The position numbers and the translations under genes were made by a program. DNA of 64,000 nt from Sclerotinia nivalis (taxonomy: Eukaryota > Ascomycota > Leotiomycetes > Helotiales > Sclerotiniaceae): the NCBI GenBank assembly GCA_029531795.1, contig JAPEIS010000016.1, forward strand, positions 496,001 to 560,000, given 5' to 3'. Below, one piece after another: positions 10,641 to 23,056 of the stretch. The notes under the pieces were generated by a model, which was not told the origin of the DNA, searched no databases, and worked only from the letters and a program-made list of their open reading frames with translations. Positions within the stretch are counted from its first letter, which is position 1. Each line of letters starts with the position of its first letter.

Positions 10641-11946
10641 TTAAGAATCATAACCCCAACCTCTTGCATCATTATACTCGCCAACTAAATTCGTCGCAGC
10701 TACAATAACTCCAACAGCCTCGTCTGCAAAAGTGTTACCAGTACCCTGTAGAACACGAGCAGCCGCTTGACCTCTAGCAACCTCCTCTTGCAATATATGT
10801 ACCCTAAAATCTTCATCCAGGCAAGAATCTCTTTTGACCATCCGTCCCATTATTGCAGACCTCAATGCGGCCTCCCAATGATTGACAAACTCATCTTCGC
10901 TTTGCACAGTCGCTTTTCGTGTAGAAACACCTACTCCCGCAGGTCTGTCAGCATATTGATATATGCCCTTCACAACCTCATAGCGACGAGTAATTAAAAC
11001 GAGAATTGGCCATGAAACTACCCATAAAAATGTAAGATAGAAAAACCAACGGATCCAAGGGGTCATTCGCCATTCGTTAATCATGTGTGGCGAATACACA
11101 ATTACACGTTTGTGTGAAGTTGGAAAATTAACATAAACTTGACCACGGTAATTCGTAGATGTTACAATGCGTCGTAAGAGATATTCCAGATGACTTCTGT
11201 CATGATTTATAATCTTGCGCTCGAATATAAAACATTTTATGCTGGATGGATCGGAAACAAACTTATGGCACCAAGCTTGTAATTCATCCCCAGTCGATCC
11301 TGACTCTATATCAGAGCTAGAAAGGGAGGGCTCGAAAGATTTGATTATTCCTCCACGGTATCCTTTCTGGTTATCGGGCAAAATCTCTAGCTTTCCACCA
11401 GTCCTTATTCCGGTTGTGAGCAGATGTGTTAAATTCAGACGTATGTGAAAATCCGTAACAGTTTCTGTTGAATCTTTCTTGTGCCGACGCTCGGTTTCTT
11501 TGTGAGTCCCTGATAATTCTACATAATATGATGGAGCATATTGAGCTTGTTCGAGTATCATTTGACGAAGAGCATCGGGGTCTGTAGAGTAGTTTGGGAA
11601 TCTCGTCCAGAAATCAGATGAACTATAGTCGTGTGAAGAAAAAGGAAGGTCGGGTGGAGGGCTGTAGAAAAGTTAGCCTCCTGAAAACCGCGTGTTTTAC
11701 ATGAGATACCTACATATACCAACTTGCGCCATGGACAGGTTGAGGATTGCTGGAAGGTGGGTTATCAGTTTGGGAAAGAAGAGGTGCCGATCCAGATGTT
11801 TCCTCGTAGCTTGGCAGATCTTCCTCGGGGTATTCTTGGTCCATATGATTGATGAAAGCAGCGGATGAAGAAGAAGCAGTATTGCTAGCTTCTAATGCAT
11901 CTTTGTGGACACCAGCCCTGTAGGGCTGAGGCGTTTCTTTCCCCAT
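10641..11946 (-). CDS. Conserved-looking fungal membrane-associated protein, one transmembrane segment
   Basis: Two exons: 11946-11714 and 11661-10641, joined over a 52-bp intron whose acceptor TTTTCTACAG follows a GGCTAAC branch point. An alternative donor GTATAT six bases upstream keeps the same phase, so two residues at the junction are uncertain. The predicted 417-residue protein has a disordered N-terminus with DLPSYEETSG, a PxY-type motif of the kind bound by WW domains of Rsp5-like ubiquitin ligases. A globular middle follows. One strongly hydrophobic helix (WIRWFFYLTFLWVVSWPILVLI) lies at about residues 279-300, then a C-terminal domain rich in Ala and Gly. It resembles uncharacterised ascomycete proteins, but I cannot name a function. 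Confidence 0.7.
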
Positions 11947-13063
11947 GACGTAGATCTATCGTTCTCAATATAGAGCCACGGAATTAAGTCGGTTGAGGGT
12001 GTCTCGCAGAAATTTCTGGTTATTACCACTAGGACGATTGTTGTTCCTTCAGAAAACTATAAGTGTGAGGTGATGTTGGTATGGAAGGTGGTTATGAGAT
12101 GTGGATGAGGTTGCCTGGGAAAACAGTAACTCGCTTGCACAGCCACGAAATCTCCACGTAAAGGCTCCACGTAAAGGAATTGAAAGTCAGCTCAGCTATA
12201 CTATTGATCCTCCACTTTACTATTCAAGATCACTTGCTGATATTTTACCTACCTTGGGAAGTCCGGATGGCATATAATGGATGAAGAGATCACATATCGA
12301 AGTCCGTATATGCTTTTCAATAGCCGGATCAGATTGAGCAATGAAATGATCCGATGCTTAGAACTTTACTTTGCTGGGCGATATATTTCGTCCGTGTGAC
12401 ATCACAGCGGAGCGCCTAGGAATTGCACCAAAGGCATGGGATGATGGGATCAGAGCCGCCAGATGCCAGATAGGTACCGTGGAGTGCAGTGTGTAGAAAA
12501 TCATCAACAGAATTTGGCATCCCATAGATAACTTACAAGACAAAAAGTCTAACCACTTACAGTTGAGGTTCCACACCTTAACCAACACAGCCACAATATC
12601 ACAAACTAAAAGGTTATCGTTTCAATGTTCCATGCACGAGTTTCCCCAGCTTTTTGTATAAAAGTCTTGAACGTTCCAAAAATAGATAAAACAACCCTTT
12701 ATTTCATTTTCTGGGCCAAAACATTGATATCATTGATAGTTTTGAACTATTATGTAGGGATTTTTGATAAGGGAGCGGATATCCCTCTCGCCCCTTTTTA
12801 CCGAAACTTTTAACTTTTCTACCAATGGAAAACATCAAGTGGTGGGGCATATTTGAGCTGTCGGATAGGCAAAATAAAGAGTTCGCCTTATGAAACGGGG
12901 TTCTAGCAAAACATCTCGAACCACTTACACCAACCCCCGCTCATCCAGTTCGGTCCCTCCAACCCCTTAAGTAGTTCATCCGAATTCAAGATATTTCTTC
13001 TACACCAAATCATTCTCTTCTGCCAAGTATCAACTGTACCTATACCACACTACTACACGCAGA
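11947..13063. other. Intergenic divergent promoter region
   Basis: 1.1 kb between a leftward and a rightward gene, hence two promoters. The stretch just before the calmodulin-like gene (12950-13063) is pyrimidine-rich, typical of a fungal 5' leader. The frames at 12358-12813 show no coding features. Confidence 0.5.
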
Positions 13064-13909
13064 ATGGCAGAGTTAAAGAACGCCCAAGTAAGTCTAAGTC
13101 TGGATAGATCAAAGCTTCGCAGACTCCTCCTCAATCATTTTAACCTGTACTGACCCTTTCCTTCCTCTGTTTTAGGGTCTCAGCATTGAGGAAATTCAAG
13201 CATATAGAGATGCTTTCTCCATCTTCGTGAGTCGGATTCCCCAATACATGTTTGCACAAAACGCTTACATTCAAAACAGGATAAAGATGGTGATGGTACG
13301 CCCGATTCAACCCCGCACCTCTTCTTCGCAGTTATTTTCTAACACTCAACCCTTTAATCAGGAGCCATATCTACTACCGAACTCGCGGAGGCAATGAAAT
13401 CTTTGGGACAAAATCCATCCGATGCGGAAATTCAAGATATGATTAATGAGGTTGATGTTGACCAATCTGGAACAGTCGACTTTGATGGTTAGTTACACCA
13501 CGATACATCACGATACCCCACATCTTGGTATTATCAACACTTTCATGCGACTCTTCTAACCATGTTATGATCGAATTACAGAATTCCTCAAAATGATGAC
13601 CACCGAAACAAAGGGTGTTGATTTCGAACAAGAGATGCGCAGTGCTTTTAAAGTATTCGATGTTGATGGAAGTGGCACAATTTCCCCAGATGAAATCCAC
13701 AAGTTGATGGCATCTTTAGGAGAGAATTTGTCAGAGGACGAGATTAAGAGCATGGTGAAGGAGGTTGATAAAAATGGTGATGGAAGCATAGACTGTAAGG
13801 CAACCCCTCCTAAATGCTGTTCAGATCTTTTCAGACTTGACACAATTACTAACGCAACTCCAATATTTTAGATGATGAATTTGTTTCATTCATTCGCGAC
13901 AACAAATAA
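13064..13909 (+). CDS. Calmodulin-like protein with four EF-hands (divergent paralogue)
   Basis: Six exons: 13064-13087, 13176-13226, 13280-13295, 13362-13487, 13582-13794 and 13872-13909. All introns are GT-AG and the phases join cleanly to a 155-residue protein. Its four calcium loops are DKDGDGAISTTE (residues 26-37), [12 protein letters not shown] (62-73), [12 protein letters not shown] (99-110) and [12 protein letters not shown] (135-146). All keep Asp at position 1, Gly at 6 and Glu at 12, so calcium binding should be intact. The N-terminus (MAELKNAQ) and many helix residues differ from canonical fungal calmodulin, which starts MADSLTEEQ and is about 149 residues. It is therefore more likely a calmodulin-like paralogue than the essential calmodulin itself. 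A role as calcium sensor is inferred from the fold; targets are unknown. Confidence 0.92.
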
Positions 13910-14470
13910 GGATTTAGGACTAATTATGGGGAAAATTATGAAAATGAAGAGATTTTGCATATCATATTGAATTCACACACAATACCATAGGAATACATGT
14001 TATTTTATTCCAGCAGTCCTGCTCAATGGGAATGGAAGTTTTGTTTATGCCAAATACAAGATATTCATGGATCGATCAAGTAATCGACGTCAGCATATTC
14101 CCGATGGTGGCATTTGCCATACCTCATTTTAGCAGTTTGCCTTCTATCATTGGTTCTTAAATCTATTGTATCATTTTCGTGGAAGTTCTGCACGATGTTC
14201 TTGGCGATGAATTTTGGGCTATATCTCGGCAAACTCTTGTCTGGTTACAAAGAATGGTTTTGGCTCAAAGGACTTCTTGATTTCTGAAAGAGGTGATTTC
14301 TTTGATATACACAACCGTCAAGGAACAATAACATTGTTGAATATATTTACTTGCCAATATCGTCTACAGAGTCTTGATACATTTCGACGTTTTCTTTTTA
14401 AATTACTCCATACCCAATTCAATTACTTTTAACCAATAGCACACTCGCTTTTACATTACGACCAGCCAAT
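13910..14470. other. Intergenic, promoter of the amidoligase
   Basis: 560 bp holding the 3' end of the calmodulin-like gene and the promoter of the amidoligase gene. The 72-codon frame at 14214-14432 is not supported by anything else. Confidence 0.45.
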
Positions 14471-15739
14471 ATGGACGTAGATCCAAAACCAGAAGGCTCA
14501 AGACCAGAAGCTGTCAAGTCCGAAACTAGGCTCACATTTGGTGTCGAGATCGAATACCTCTTAGCTACTGTTCACCCCATCCATCCTTCTCCTGACCCGC
14601 AGGATCCTCGTGAGTTTGATGGGAAAAAACTACGGTCAGTAGACGACGTTAATTTAGACATCTTGAAAAAGCTGAAGGCTAATGATGTGCCAGCATCAAT
14701 CCTGTGGTGTTCTGCTTCGCGTGCTCTGCCAACTGATGAAGAACTTGATACTAATTGGCTCCTTAAAAATGATGCGACCGTCGCCGCCCATGTGCGAATC
14801 CATCCATATTACAGGGAGTTTGGCATGGAAATGTCATCTCCACCATACTACTATGATGAGGCTTCCCGAGAAATTGTTCGAGTGGTTCTCAAAACGTTAA
14901 GAAAAAACTATCTAGTCCGCGTCAATGCCACTGCAGGCCTCCATGTTCACGTTGGCAATGAGTATGATGGATTTAAATTTCTTGTAATTCGCAACCTCGT
15001 CGCGATTTTGTATACCTACGAACGGCAAATACGGCTAATTCTCCCTGCCGAGCGTGTGCAGGGACCCCAGCAGAGATATTGCCGACCTTTTCCCTGGGGC
15101 AACTTCGGCCAGGCGAATCCGGACATCACACGCATCGAATTCCTCAACCACATTCTTTCTTCCGAAGACTATGAGCAACTCATTATAGACTTTACGGCAG
15201 ACTTGACGGACCGCCTTGGATTCAACATAGGCAATTTAACCCTTCCATACACAAGTCCCAAACGTACCATCGAATTCCGTCTCCATCAAGGAACCCTAGA
15301 CCCAGACGCCATCCTCCATTTCACACACCTCTGCATCAAACTAACGGAAAAAGCCTGTCTGACCAAAAACCAAGACGAGCTCGTCGCGCGACTCAGACAC
15401 GATGTTGAAAAACCCATCGGGCTGGGCGAACAGGAATGCAGTACGGTTGATCTGCTCATGTGGCTCGGATGCCCGGCCCAGGCTTATTACTATGGCGTAG
15501 CTATGGTGGCGACTGATGAGCAGAAATTTAAAGAGAGGATTCAGGAGGATGCGCGGATGGCGAGGGATCATGCGCGTATGGCTTATGAGGCGTGGGTGGA
15601 GGCCCGGAAGAAGGAGAAGGCGCTCGGCGCTAATGATGATGAAGTGGATACTAAGTCGGATGATGGGTTTCCGGTGGCGCCGGGGGTGGATTTGTCGTCT
15701 TTTAATTTTGATAATTTGGATATGAGGGGGGGTTTTTGA
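14471..15739 (+). CDS. Putative amidoligase enzyme (amidoligase_2, PF12224-type; ATP-grasp/COOH-NH2 ligase-like)
   Basis: This intronless frame encodes 422 residues. The N-terminal strand LTFGVEIEYLL (about residues 21-31) carries the Glu-x-Glu pair characteristic of the carboxylate-amine ligase fold. GLHVHVG lies at 156-162 and RTIEFRLHQGTLD at about 265-277. Together these match the fungal amidoligase family, predicted from genomics to form amide or isopeptide bonds on small molecules or peptides. No biochemical substrate is established for the fungal members. A charged, Lys/Glu-rich segment (about 370-395) and an Asp-rich C-terminus ending LDMRGGF follow the domain. The third-position bases become strikingly T/G-rich in the last 200 bp. 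No partner gene that would reveal the substrate is adjacent. Confidence 0.82.
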   Translation: MDVDPKPEGSRPEAVKSETRLTFGVEIEYLLATVHPIHPSPDPQDPREFDGKKLRSVDDVNLDILKKLKANDVPASILWCSASRALPTDEELDTNWLLKNDATVAAHVRIHPYYREFGMEMSSPPYYYDEASREIVRVVLKTLRKNYLVRVNATAGLHVHVGNEYDGFKFLVIRNLVAILYTYERQIRLILPAERVQGPQQRYCRPFPWGNFGQANPDITRIEFLNHILSSEDYEQLIIDFTADLTDRLGFNIGNLTLPYTSPKRTIEFRLHQGTLDPDAILHFTHLCIKLTEKACLTKNQDELVARLRHDVEKPIGLGEQECSTVDLLMWLGCPAQAYYYGVAMVATDEQKFKERIQEDARMARDHARMAYEAWVEARKKEKALGANDDEVDTKSDDGFPVAPGVDLSSFNFDNLDMRGGF

Positions 15740-16353
15740 GGGTTTGTTGGACAGGTAAGTTTTTCCCTTTTTATTTTGTTTTGGTTTGCTTTGTTTTACT
15801 CTTTTTTATTTTCCGTTCCTTGTTTGTTCTTTTGCTTCTGCTGCTGGTTGACGTAGGTAAGTTTATGTTGTATACAGAGAAAGGTAAGTGATAATTTTCC
15901 TCTTCCCTTAAACGGGTTTCGCGGGCGAAGTAGAGGTAAGTAAAGTTCTTTCGATTGCGAGAGTGGTTTTCATTACTGCGTTAGGAACACCAGAATACTT
16001 AGAAGAATAACACAATATAATTTTAATCTTATCTAGTTTTTTTCAATTTCATCATCTTGTTAAAATTAAAATATACGTGATGTGCAGACTAGAGTTTATG
16101 ATGTATGTGTATTGAGTAATATGTAAGAGTAGAGTAGATTTTAGATATGTGATGTATGAGGATGATAAGATTATAAATAAAATGGAATTTTGTTTAGTTG
16201 ATAGTATAGCCAGATAGATCGTAGGAATATTTTAAAACTTCGGTTTATTCTTCTGCTTCGCGTGCGAGAAATGTATGTCTTGGGTGTATTATGAATGAAT
16301 GAATAAATTAGTGGTTCTCGTAATCTTGGTTTGATATATGGCTATGATATATA

Positions 16354-16380
16354 GTAGGTAGGTAGGTAGGTAGGTAGGTT
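16354..16380. repeat. (GTAG)n tetranucleotide microsatellite
   Basis: Six uninterrupted GTAG/TAGG units are followed by GTT. The repeat lies downstream of the amidoligase in non-coding DNA and is useful only as a length-variable marker. Confidence 0.9.
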
Positions 16381-19300
16381 GAATGAAGTATATTTCCATT
16401 TAACCCATCGAGCTCAATGAGCAACAGGTAGGTATGTAACCCACCCCCTGACTACCACCGCATGGAAGACAAGGGTTATTTACATTATTTATACTTCATA
16501 CCTATTAATTATCTCTTACTCTTATGATGGAACCATATGCTTGTAGAAGAAAATCTTTCGGGCTCTCTACTCTACATATAGAATGAAGGGCTTGAAGTTA
16601 ATCGTCTTACTAGAGGAGTAGGTTTGTTGATATATTACTAGATCTCCGTACAGTGCTACAGATTATGGGTATTCGCAAGCATTTTAATACGTACAAGTAT
16701 TAGCGGGAATATGGATTTAATAAACCATAATTATATTTAACGAAGTAAATCTATTCACTGTTTTAACATATCGGATAATATTCTATCGAAATGTAAGATA
16801 TATATTCCGGACTCAATATCAATATTAGGAGATTACAAGGGTTGGTTTCTGGGAGTAATAGGTATTTGGATTTGGTCTAGTTATCTCTTGCAAATGCTAA
16901 GATTAATACTCCCCAGGAACCTGGGAGGAGCTTTTGTTATGTTCATGGATATGAGTTTGGAATAAGAATCATAGATGTAACTAGGTAGTTCCCCCTTGCA
17001 ACATGAACTTTGGAAATTTGAAAAGAGAGAGGGACCATAATCTAGATATCAATATCTTTAAAGCAGTGATGCCACATTGTGAAAATAGAGGAAGGTAATC
17101 TTATATGAAGTTCGCATACCTTCTTCTTTTCATATTATGGACCACCAGAAGCAGAGTGAACCCTTGAACGAACCAAAATGCGGCAATCGAAGATCTCGTC
17201 GCTTCGTGGCGGACGAGCTGAGGAAAACAAAATGGGGGATCTCGGTTAATTTTCCGGTAGTTCTACGCATTTTCAAGAAGACTAGGTTGAAGTAATAACC
17301 TTAGTTGCACATACGCTAACAGTTCGAGAGCTCAAGAATACATATAGTTCATCTCTTTAGAATCTCAAAACCTAATAGTTAATCTGTCAGTTTGTTATAT
17401 CACTCCGCCGTATTCCTTCAGCGAGATATCTAATGATGCCGATATCCATCTCAGGCCGAGAAGCTGTGCCAATGCAATACAGGGAGAAGAATTGAATCCT
17501 AGGGCGGATATTCATGTCTTCTTTTATCCGAAGAAATGTTGCAAACATGGTGTTTGAACTTCAAAAGATTTTACTGCTGCTTAATTCCTACGCCGAACTT
17601 TTATGGACCGGGAGATTCACTAGGGAAGGCACTGGATCTTAATCCTTTGCTTTTGGCACCTCCACAAGAGTCCTACCGATATATGTCGATTGTCACATCA
17701 CATCTAGACTTCGCAACAGGTACTATCACGGTGCTGGATAGGTACTAGGTTGATAATATGATATTCTACGTAGGAGGGAAGAAGGGTGCGGGAGCACTCT
17801 TGACTATATAGCCCAGTGTCAGGCTCAATATGGCAAGTACGATTATGGGTCTACTATATAGTCAGGAACCGTAGCTCCAACAATAAGACAACCCTCTTCA
17901 CAACTACAAGAATAATACTTTCACCAATTGACTGTTGGATATGGATCATCGAGCCCCTTGGAAGTTCTTCCATTTCTCTTTCAATGATTTTGCCATTGGT
18001 CTTGAATATGATGGCAGGAGCACTGCACGGTACGGTCTATTACGTGTCTCGGATATTACTATGAATGTAAACACTCATAAAGTATGTCATTTCGTTCTCT
18101 GAGGCGACAACCAGCTCAAAATTCGTTGGTTTAGCTCCAACCAGGCATACGATTAACCTTGCTTTGTGTTAGTAGAGCCTGTAAACTATACACAAGACGT
18201 AATTCTATTGCAAACAAAAAGGAAAATTGAAAGTGATGAAAGCAGTAATGGAAATATAGCATATCTCATCAGTTTTTTATTAAAAAATGCTTCAGAACTT
18301 TGGATTGACAGTTTAACTAGTGTTAACCAAGTCAAAATCGTGAAATGATGAACTTCAGCTGCTTCTTGCCATCAAGGGAGAGAGATAGAAAACATTCTGT
18401 TGGCACTTTCCCGCAAGTTCTGAGCATTCTATTTTACGCTGGGAAGAATTAACTTGCTGAAGTTTTTCGAAAGCGTTAAAGGGAAAGTGCGATGTGACTT
18501 TTCAAAGATAGACAGATATGTACTTAACCGTATTAAAAGCGATTTTAGCGGTATGAAGTGAGTTGAAAAGCTAGAGTGCATTGCAATTGGATGGGTAACG
18601 GACTGGTTGTTAAACAAGATACAATTCTTCGGTGAGTAGAAGCTTGTAAACAATCGAGGATCCAGTTCTATCGGAAGGATATAATATGGAAGGTTTTATT
18701 GCAATTGCACGCTTTAGAGCGCAGTGCAACCTTCAAACCATATCCTAATAGGGTAAGTTCTCAGCACGTTACGTCAACTCGTCAATGCCCCGCTTCACTG
18801 GGGATGACTTTCATTTTTCCGAATCCGAAAACCGAACACCAACCTCTCTGAGGATTGGGTTCTGGACATGGTGGAATCAACTATGTCTGGCTTCTGATAG
18901 ATTTGAACCTAAAGCTGTAGAAATAGCGTCTTGATTTTGCTCCCTCCATTTTTCCCTTCTTTTTTTGTTCATAAGTTTACGAGCTCCCAAAGTTCGCTTC
19001 ACCATCCAAATCAGTATTCCAAATAAGACTGGAATGCATGCAAATATTGTTAGATATTATGGAATTTTGCAGTTTCTCAATTAATAAGCTAGTGCTCCGA
19101 ACAAAGCCGAGATAATTTCCCTATATGGGTTTTGCAAGTTGCAAGAAATCTAGTAAATGAGGATCTGGCGTGCGGCACACATAACATTAGCTGTACCCAT
19201 TTCATGACTCTTAACAATTAGTCGTGCCTATTTTGACGGCATCTAGCTTTGCCACAGACTAATCTATCCATCCGCCATGGTCTCGAGCTAAGAAAAGAGT

Positions 19301-20668
19301 GTTCAACAGTTTGGGGCTCGTACCCTATCTCGATGTCACGGTCAGCAATGTGGCAGAATGTCATCTCAAATCATCATTCATGATCAAATACTCTAAGTAG
19401 TTAGACGCTTTGAATTTAGTTAAGTTGATATGTATGGTAGGCGGCAGAAGTGAAATTACATGTCATGGTAGATAATGTTCGTGGATAATTGTTATATTAG
19501 GGATATACAGTTATGGCTTTATACTCCGACATTTAATTCCTTCTCACCAAGTTATTGAAGTCATCATTATTCAGAAAGATCCCACCCCTTGTTATATCAT
19601 GGACGTATATACCAATGCCCTTCAATGACAAAACACACTGCTATTTTATTCCCCCTCAGCCGAGTCAGAGTCGGAGCTGTCAGGAGCCTAACTTTCCCTC
19701 AACAGAACACTGCGCCTGAGGATCCCAATCACGATTAATTAGAGTCTCCTTCCCCGAAGGTAAGACTAGCTTGGTCATCACCTTTGTCCGCAAAAGTGCA
19801 TTCTTCTCCGGTATGGGGTATGATACCCATGTATTCCACACCCTTCTTCTTACACCTTTTCCTGTCGATTTGCTTCAAGCTCATACTTGGATAGTACTCG
19901 AGTCCTTCCCCCGCTTTGAGATGTAGCAACGAACCCCAAGCGAGGAGGGTTCGCGGCGTGTGAAGGAGACGGTATCGATGGGAACATAGCTATGTTGAGA
20001 GGTTAGCACTGTGATGGTCATTGTGGCCATGCCCTGCAAGTTGAGAATCAGCAATTGCTTGGAGAAAAATGACTCGCCACATGATTTATGGATTCAAAGA
20101 AGAGTATAACTTAGCTGCTGTATGATGGAGACAGGGGTCTGCCTATACTGAAATCGCTTGAGCGACTTGGGTGCTATGGTAAGTGGATGGCACCGTAGCA
20201 CCAGCGTTGTTTTTTTTGGTTTGACTTCATGTAAGAGCCATTGTATGTTTTGGTGGAATGAAAAAAAAATGAATCATGTTTGGGTGAGAAAAGCGAAGAC
20301 ATATATGTTCCGAGTCTCCCAGTACAAATAAAAATGTGGGGTAGATCGGCACAGAGGCCATGATTACTCAGAATTCAAGGCTCTGATAGTTCATGTATGA
20401 TTGGTAGATGATATTTAATGAGTACACTATATGTGCTTTGGATTGTGGACTAATCAGAAGCTTCATCTACGTTCAGATTTCCAGAAATCTAACGGTCAAA
20501 GGCTGTGGAGTGGATGTATCCATCAAATAGCTGCTAATTAACATAAGATCTAAGATTTAACTTCAGAATTAGCTTGTTTTCCCAACGTTCGAAAAAAGTG
20601 GTGTCATGTGATATGTTTCTTTGCCACCACTCGAATCAGTTTCCTACTAATTGACTAATGACTGGGAC

Positions 20669-20732
20669 AGACAAGTCATAGTGTAGTACTTCTGATATGA
20701 AGACAAGTCATAGTGTAGTACTTCTGATATGA
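20669..20732. repeat. 32-bp perfect tandem duplication
   Basis: The 32-base unit beginning AGACAAGTCATAGTGTAGTA at 20669 is repeated exactly at 20701. It lies in non-coding DNA and is probably a recent replication-slippage event. Confidence 0.9.
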
Positions 20733-21125
20733 CACTATAAAAAGAAATGATAGCATCATGAGAATAACTACTACCTGCGGCCTATCTGCATTTTACTCGA
20801 ACAAGCTTTAGTTTCACTTTGTATCAAACTGATACAAAAAATACTTGCTTTGCTTTGCTTTGTTCAGTCATTTATTTGTCAACGGATGAAAGTTACTAAA
20901 AATAGATTTATCCTTTCTTTCTATAAGTTATTGTTCACATCTTAGTTACGGTTATCACAAAGAACAATGGGGAAAAGTGTGTTTTGGGGTTCAATGTTTT
21001 GATTCAAAGAAATTGTGAGGACCAGTCTCATTCAATACTTCAGGTATTTTATGTTAGCACTTACTCTCTAATTTATGTTAAAGTTGGTGTTTACGTGTTA
21101 TCTCTCCACTACAGTTGTGAGATGG

Positions 21126-21878
21126 TCATTGCGGTGATTGTCGACTGCCGAAGCGTTTCTCAAAGGTGGCCCAGAAATTTGTTTCGACGGTTCGGTCTGC
21201 GTGCATTCTTGCCAATAGGTCTCTGGAGGCCTCGATCTGTGAAGGACCAGCGGCGGGCTCTTCAAGAATGGCGTTGAGCTGTGCAGCTGCTTCTTCTTGC
21301 GACAATGGGTGAAGATCGAAGGGGTGAATCGTTCCTTCAGGGGCTATATGAAGTAGATGTCTGAAGGCTTGCTGAGCAGCTTCTTCCTGAGCCGCGGAGC
21401 GGGCTTCCTGAGCCCACTCGTGTCTCAACGGTGCCAGGCGTTCTTCAAACTCTTTCTCCCATTCATCGGGCAGTCCTGCTTCAAACTCGCTCAATAGCGA
21501 TGGGTCCAGAGAATAGTCATTGAGCTTATTCTCATCGACATTGAGAGAATCCCCTCCTTCCGGGTCGTATTCCCGCATGATATCATCGAGAGCTTCGCGA
21601 TAAGCTGCTTCGCGCTCGTCCTTGGCTTTGCGCCACGCTGCCCTGAGGGACGGAATGGTGTATGTTCTAACAGGCCATGGGTCTTGCTCATGTAGAGCAC
21701 CACCTGGGTGATGTCTTCCCTGCTCGATTGTCATGGTACGAATGGCTTGAGCCCAATCATCCATATTCCGTTCACGAAATCCTCCATGGATGATGAAGTT
21801 GTCCATGAAATTGAGGAAATAAGCCGTTTCGCTAGCGAACCAGTGTGGTCGATAACCTTCGAGTCGAGTTGGTGGCAT
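21126..21878 (-). CDS. Hypothetical protein, 250 residues, helical and charged
   Basis: A single uninterrupted frame starts at ATG 21878-21876 and ends at 21126. Its base composition is clearly more GC-rich than the flanking DNA, which supports it being coding. The protein is rich in Glu, Ala and Arg. Residues 90-180 (around LRAAWRKAKDEREAAYREAL and LRHEWAQEARSAAQEEAAQQ) look like long amphipathic helices or coiled coil. The N-terminus has an aromatic segment, YRPHWFASETAYFLNFMDNF. There is no signal peptide or membrane segment. I recognise no family. Its isolation in a gene-poor region leaves lineage-specific gene or fragment of a larger element both possible. Confidence 0.62.
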   Translation of the reverse strand: MPPTRLEGYRPHWFASETAYFLNFMDNFIIHGGFRERNMDDWAQAIRTMTIEQGRHHPGGALHEQDPWPVRTYTIPSLRAAWRKAKDEREAAYREALDDIMREYDPEGGDSLNVDENKLNDYSLDPSLLSEFEAGLPDEWEKEFEERLAPLRHEWAQEARSAAQEEAAQQAFRHLLHIAPEGTIHPFDLHPLSQEEAAAQLNAILEEPAAGPSQIEASRDLLARMHADRTVETNFWATFEKRFGSRQSPQ

Positions 21879-23056
21879 GTTTGCCTTGTTGATTGGGCTT
21901 TGAAGTGTGTGTTGAAAGATTTATCCAAAGAGATGTGATAGTCAAATAGATAATTGTTTCAGAAAGTTGGTTGTGGATGAGAATGTCCTCATTTACTCAG
22001 TATCTAGTCCTACTTTTATACTTAATATAAATGTTGTTCAAGCACTGTTCCAAAGTAGACTTGGAAATCATTTGAGATTAATTTTTACGGACTTGTTCCA
22101 CCCTTTTCTTTTTACAGATTTCTTTGACACATCTGAACGGTTCATGATCTATTGATCATGACTTTCACGCAAAGTAAGTGCTAAGTATTTTAGGTGTTTT
22201 TAGGCTGCAGCAATTTTTCTACTGATAATATGGCTCATACAGGAGAGTGATAATGAATACAAGCTGATGTTGACAGCCCTCGGTGTGGTCATCTCACTAA
22301 ATGTAGTGTTAAGATTTTGCTTCACATATTTTGAGGTGAGGGAAAGAAAAGGTTCTTTAGCTTCCAAAGGGCTAGAGGCTTCCACAAAGATCTCATGAGT
22401 TGAATGAGTGCCAAATTCTATCTGTCAGCAAATACGATGCACTTTGAGCATAGCTGATACAAGATCGATGACAGTCAGAAAAGAATTGTTTAATCTATTT
22501 GAAACAAAATTTATACCCTTGTCCGATAAAGATTAATACTGAGTGTGAAGCACTTCATCATGAAGGATACAAGCCGAATTTGTCAAATTTCCTAAATAGA
22601 CAGCTATTAATATCACTTTAATTCTTCTGTGTTGATTAGAAACTCATCAGGTCAGAACAATATGTGTGTATTTAACAATTAAGAGTAAAGCTAGACTATA
22701 TTCCTAATGGAGACATTCCTAGACTATCTTTCTGAATCCATTGCGTCGTTACAGCGTAACTTATTGGAAATCCGGCATAGTTGAAGTAAATCGAAACATA
22801 ATACTACCCTCAACAAATAGTAAACAGCTGCTCATTGCTCCATAATATCTGTTCCAGTATTATTTTGACGATCTATCTTTCTGGCGTTTGCTGAAAGTGC
22901 GAGGGCAAGCTATGTCACCTTCGCACCTACCCTTTTTGAGCGGCGACATCCTAGAAGAATAATAACACTACTTGAATTGGATTGAAATAGCCTTCAAGGA
23001 GACACAACTTCAGATCCTGATAGTTTGCATAACGAGAAAGATATTTTAGCTTGCCA
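21879..23056. other. Intergenic, nothing recognisable
   Basis: AT-rich spacer of 1.2 kb between two leftward hypothetical genes. No repeat, RNA gene or supported open frame was seen. Confidence 0.45.

Larger units (their letters stand above)
15740..21125. other. 5.4-kb gene-poor AT-rich region
   Basis: I find no credible gene here. The first 250 bp after the amidoligase is T-rich with several GTAAGT words (probably 3' untranslated). Visible repeats are a (TAGG)n microsatellite at 16354-16380, a 32-bp tandem duplication at 20669-20732 and a short TGCTT repeat near 20846-20865. Open frames of 60-97 codons occur but none has codon bias, splice context or a motif. Confidence 0.6.
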
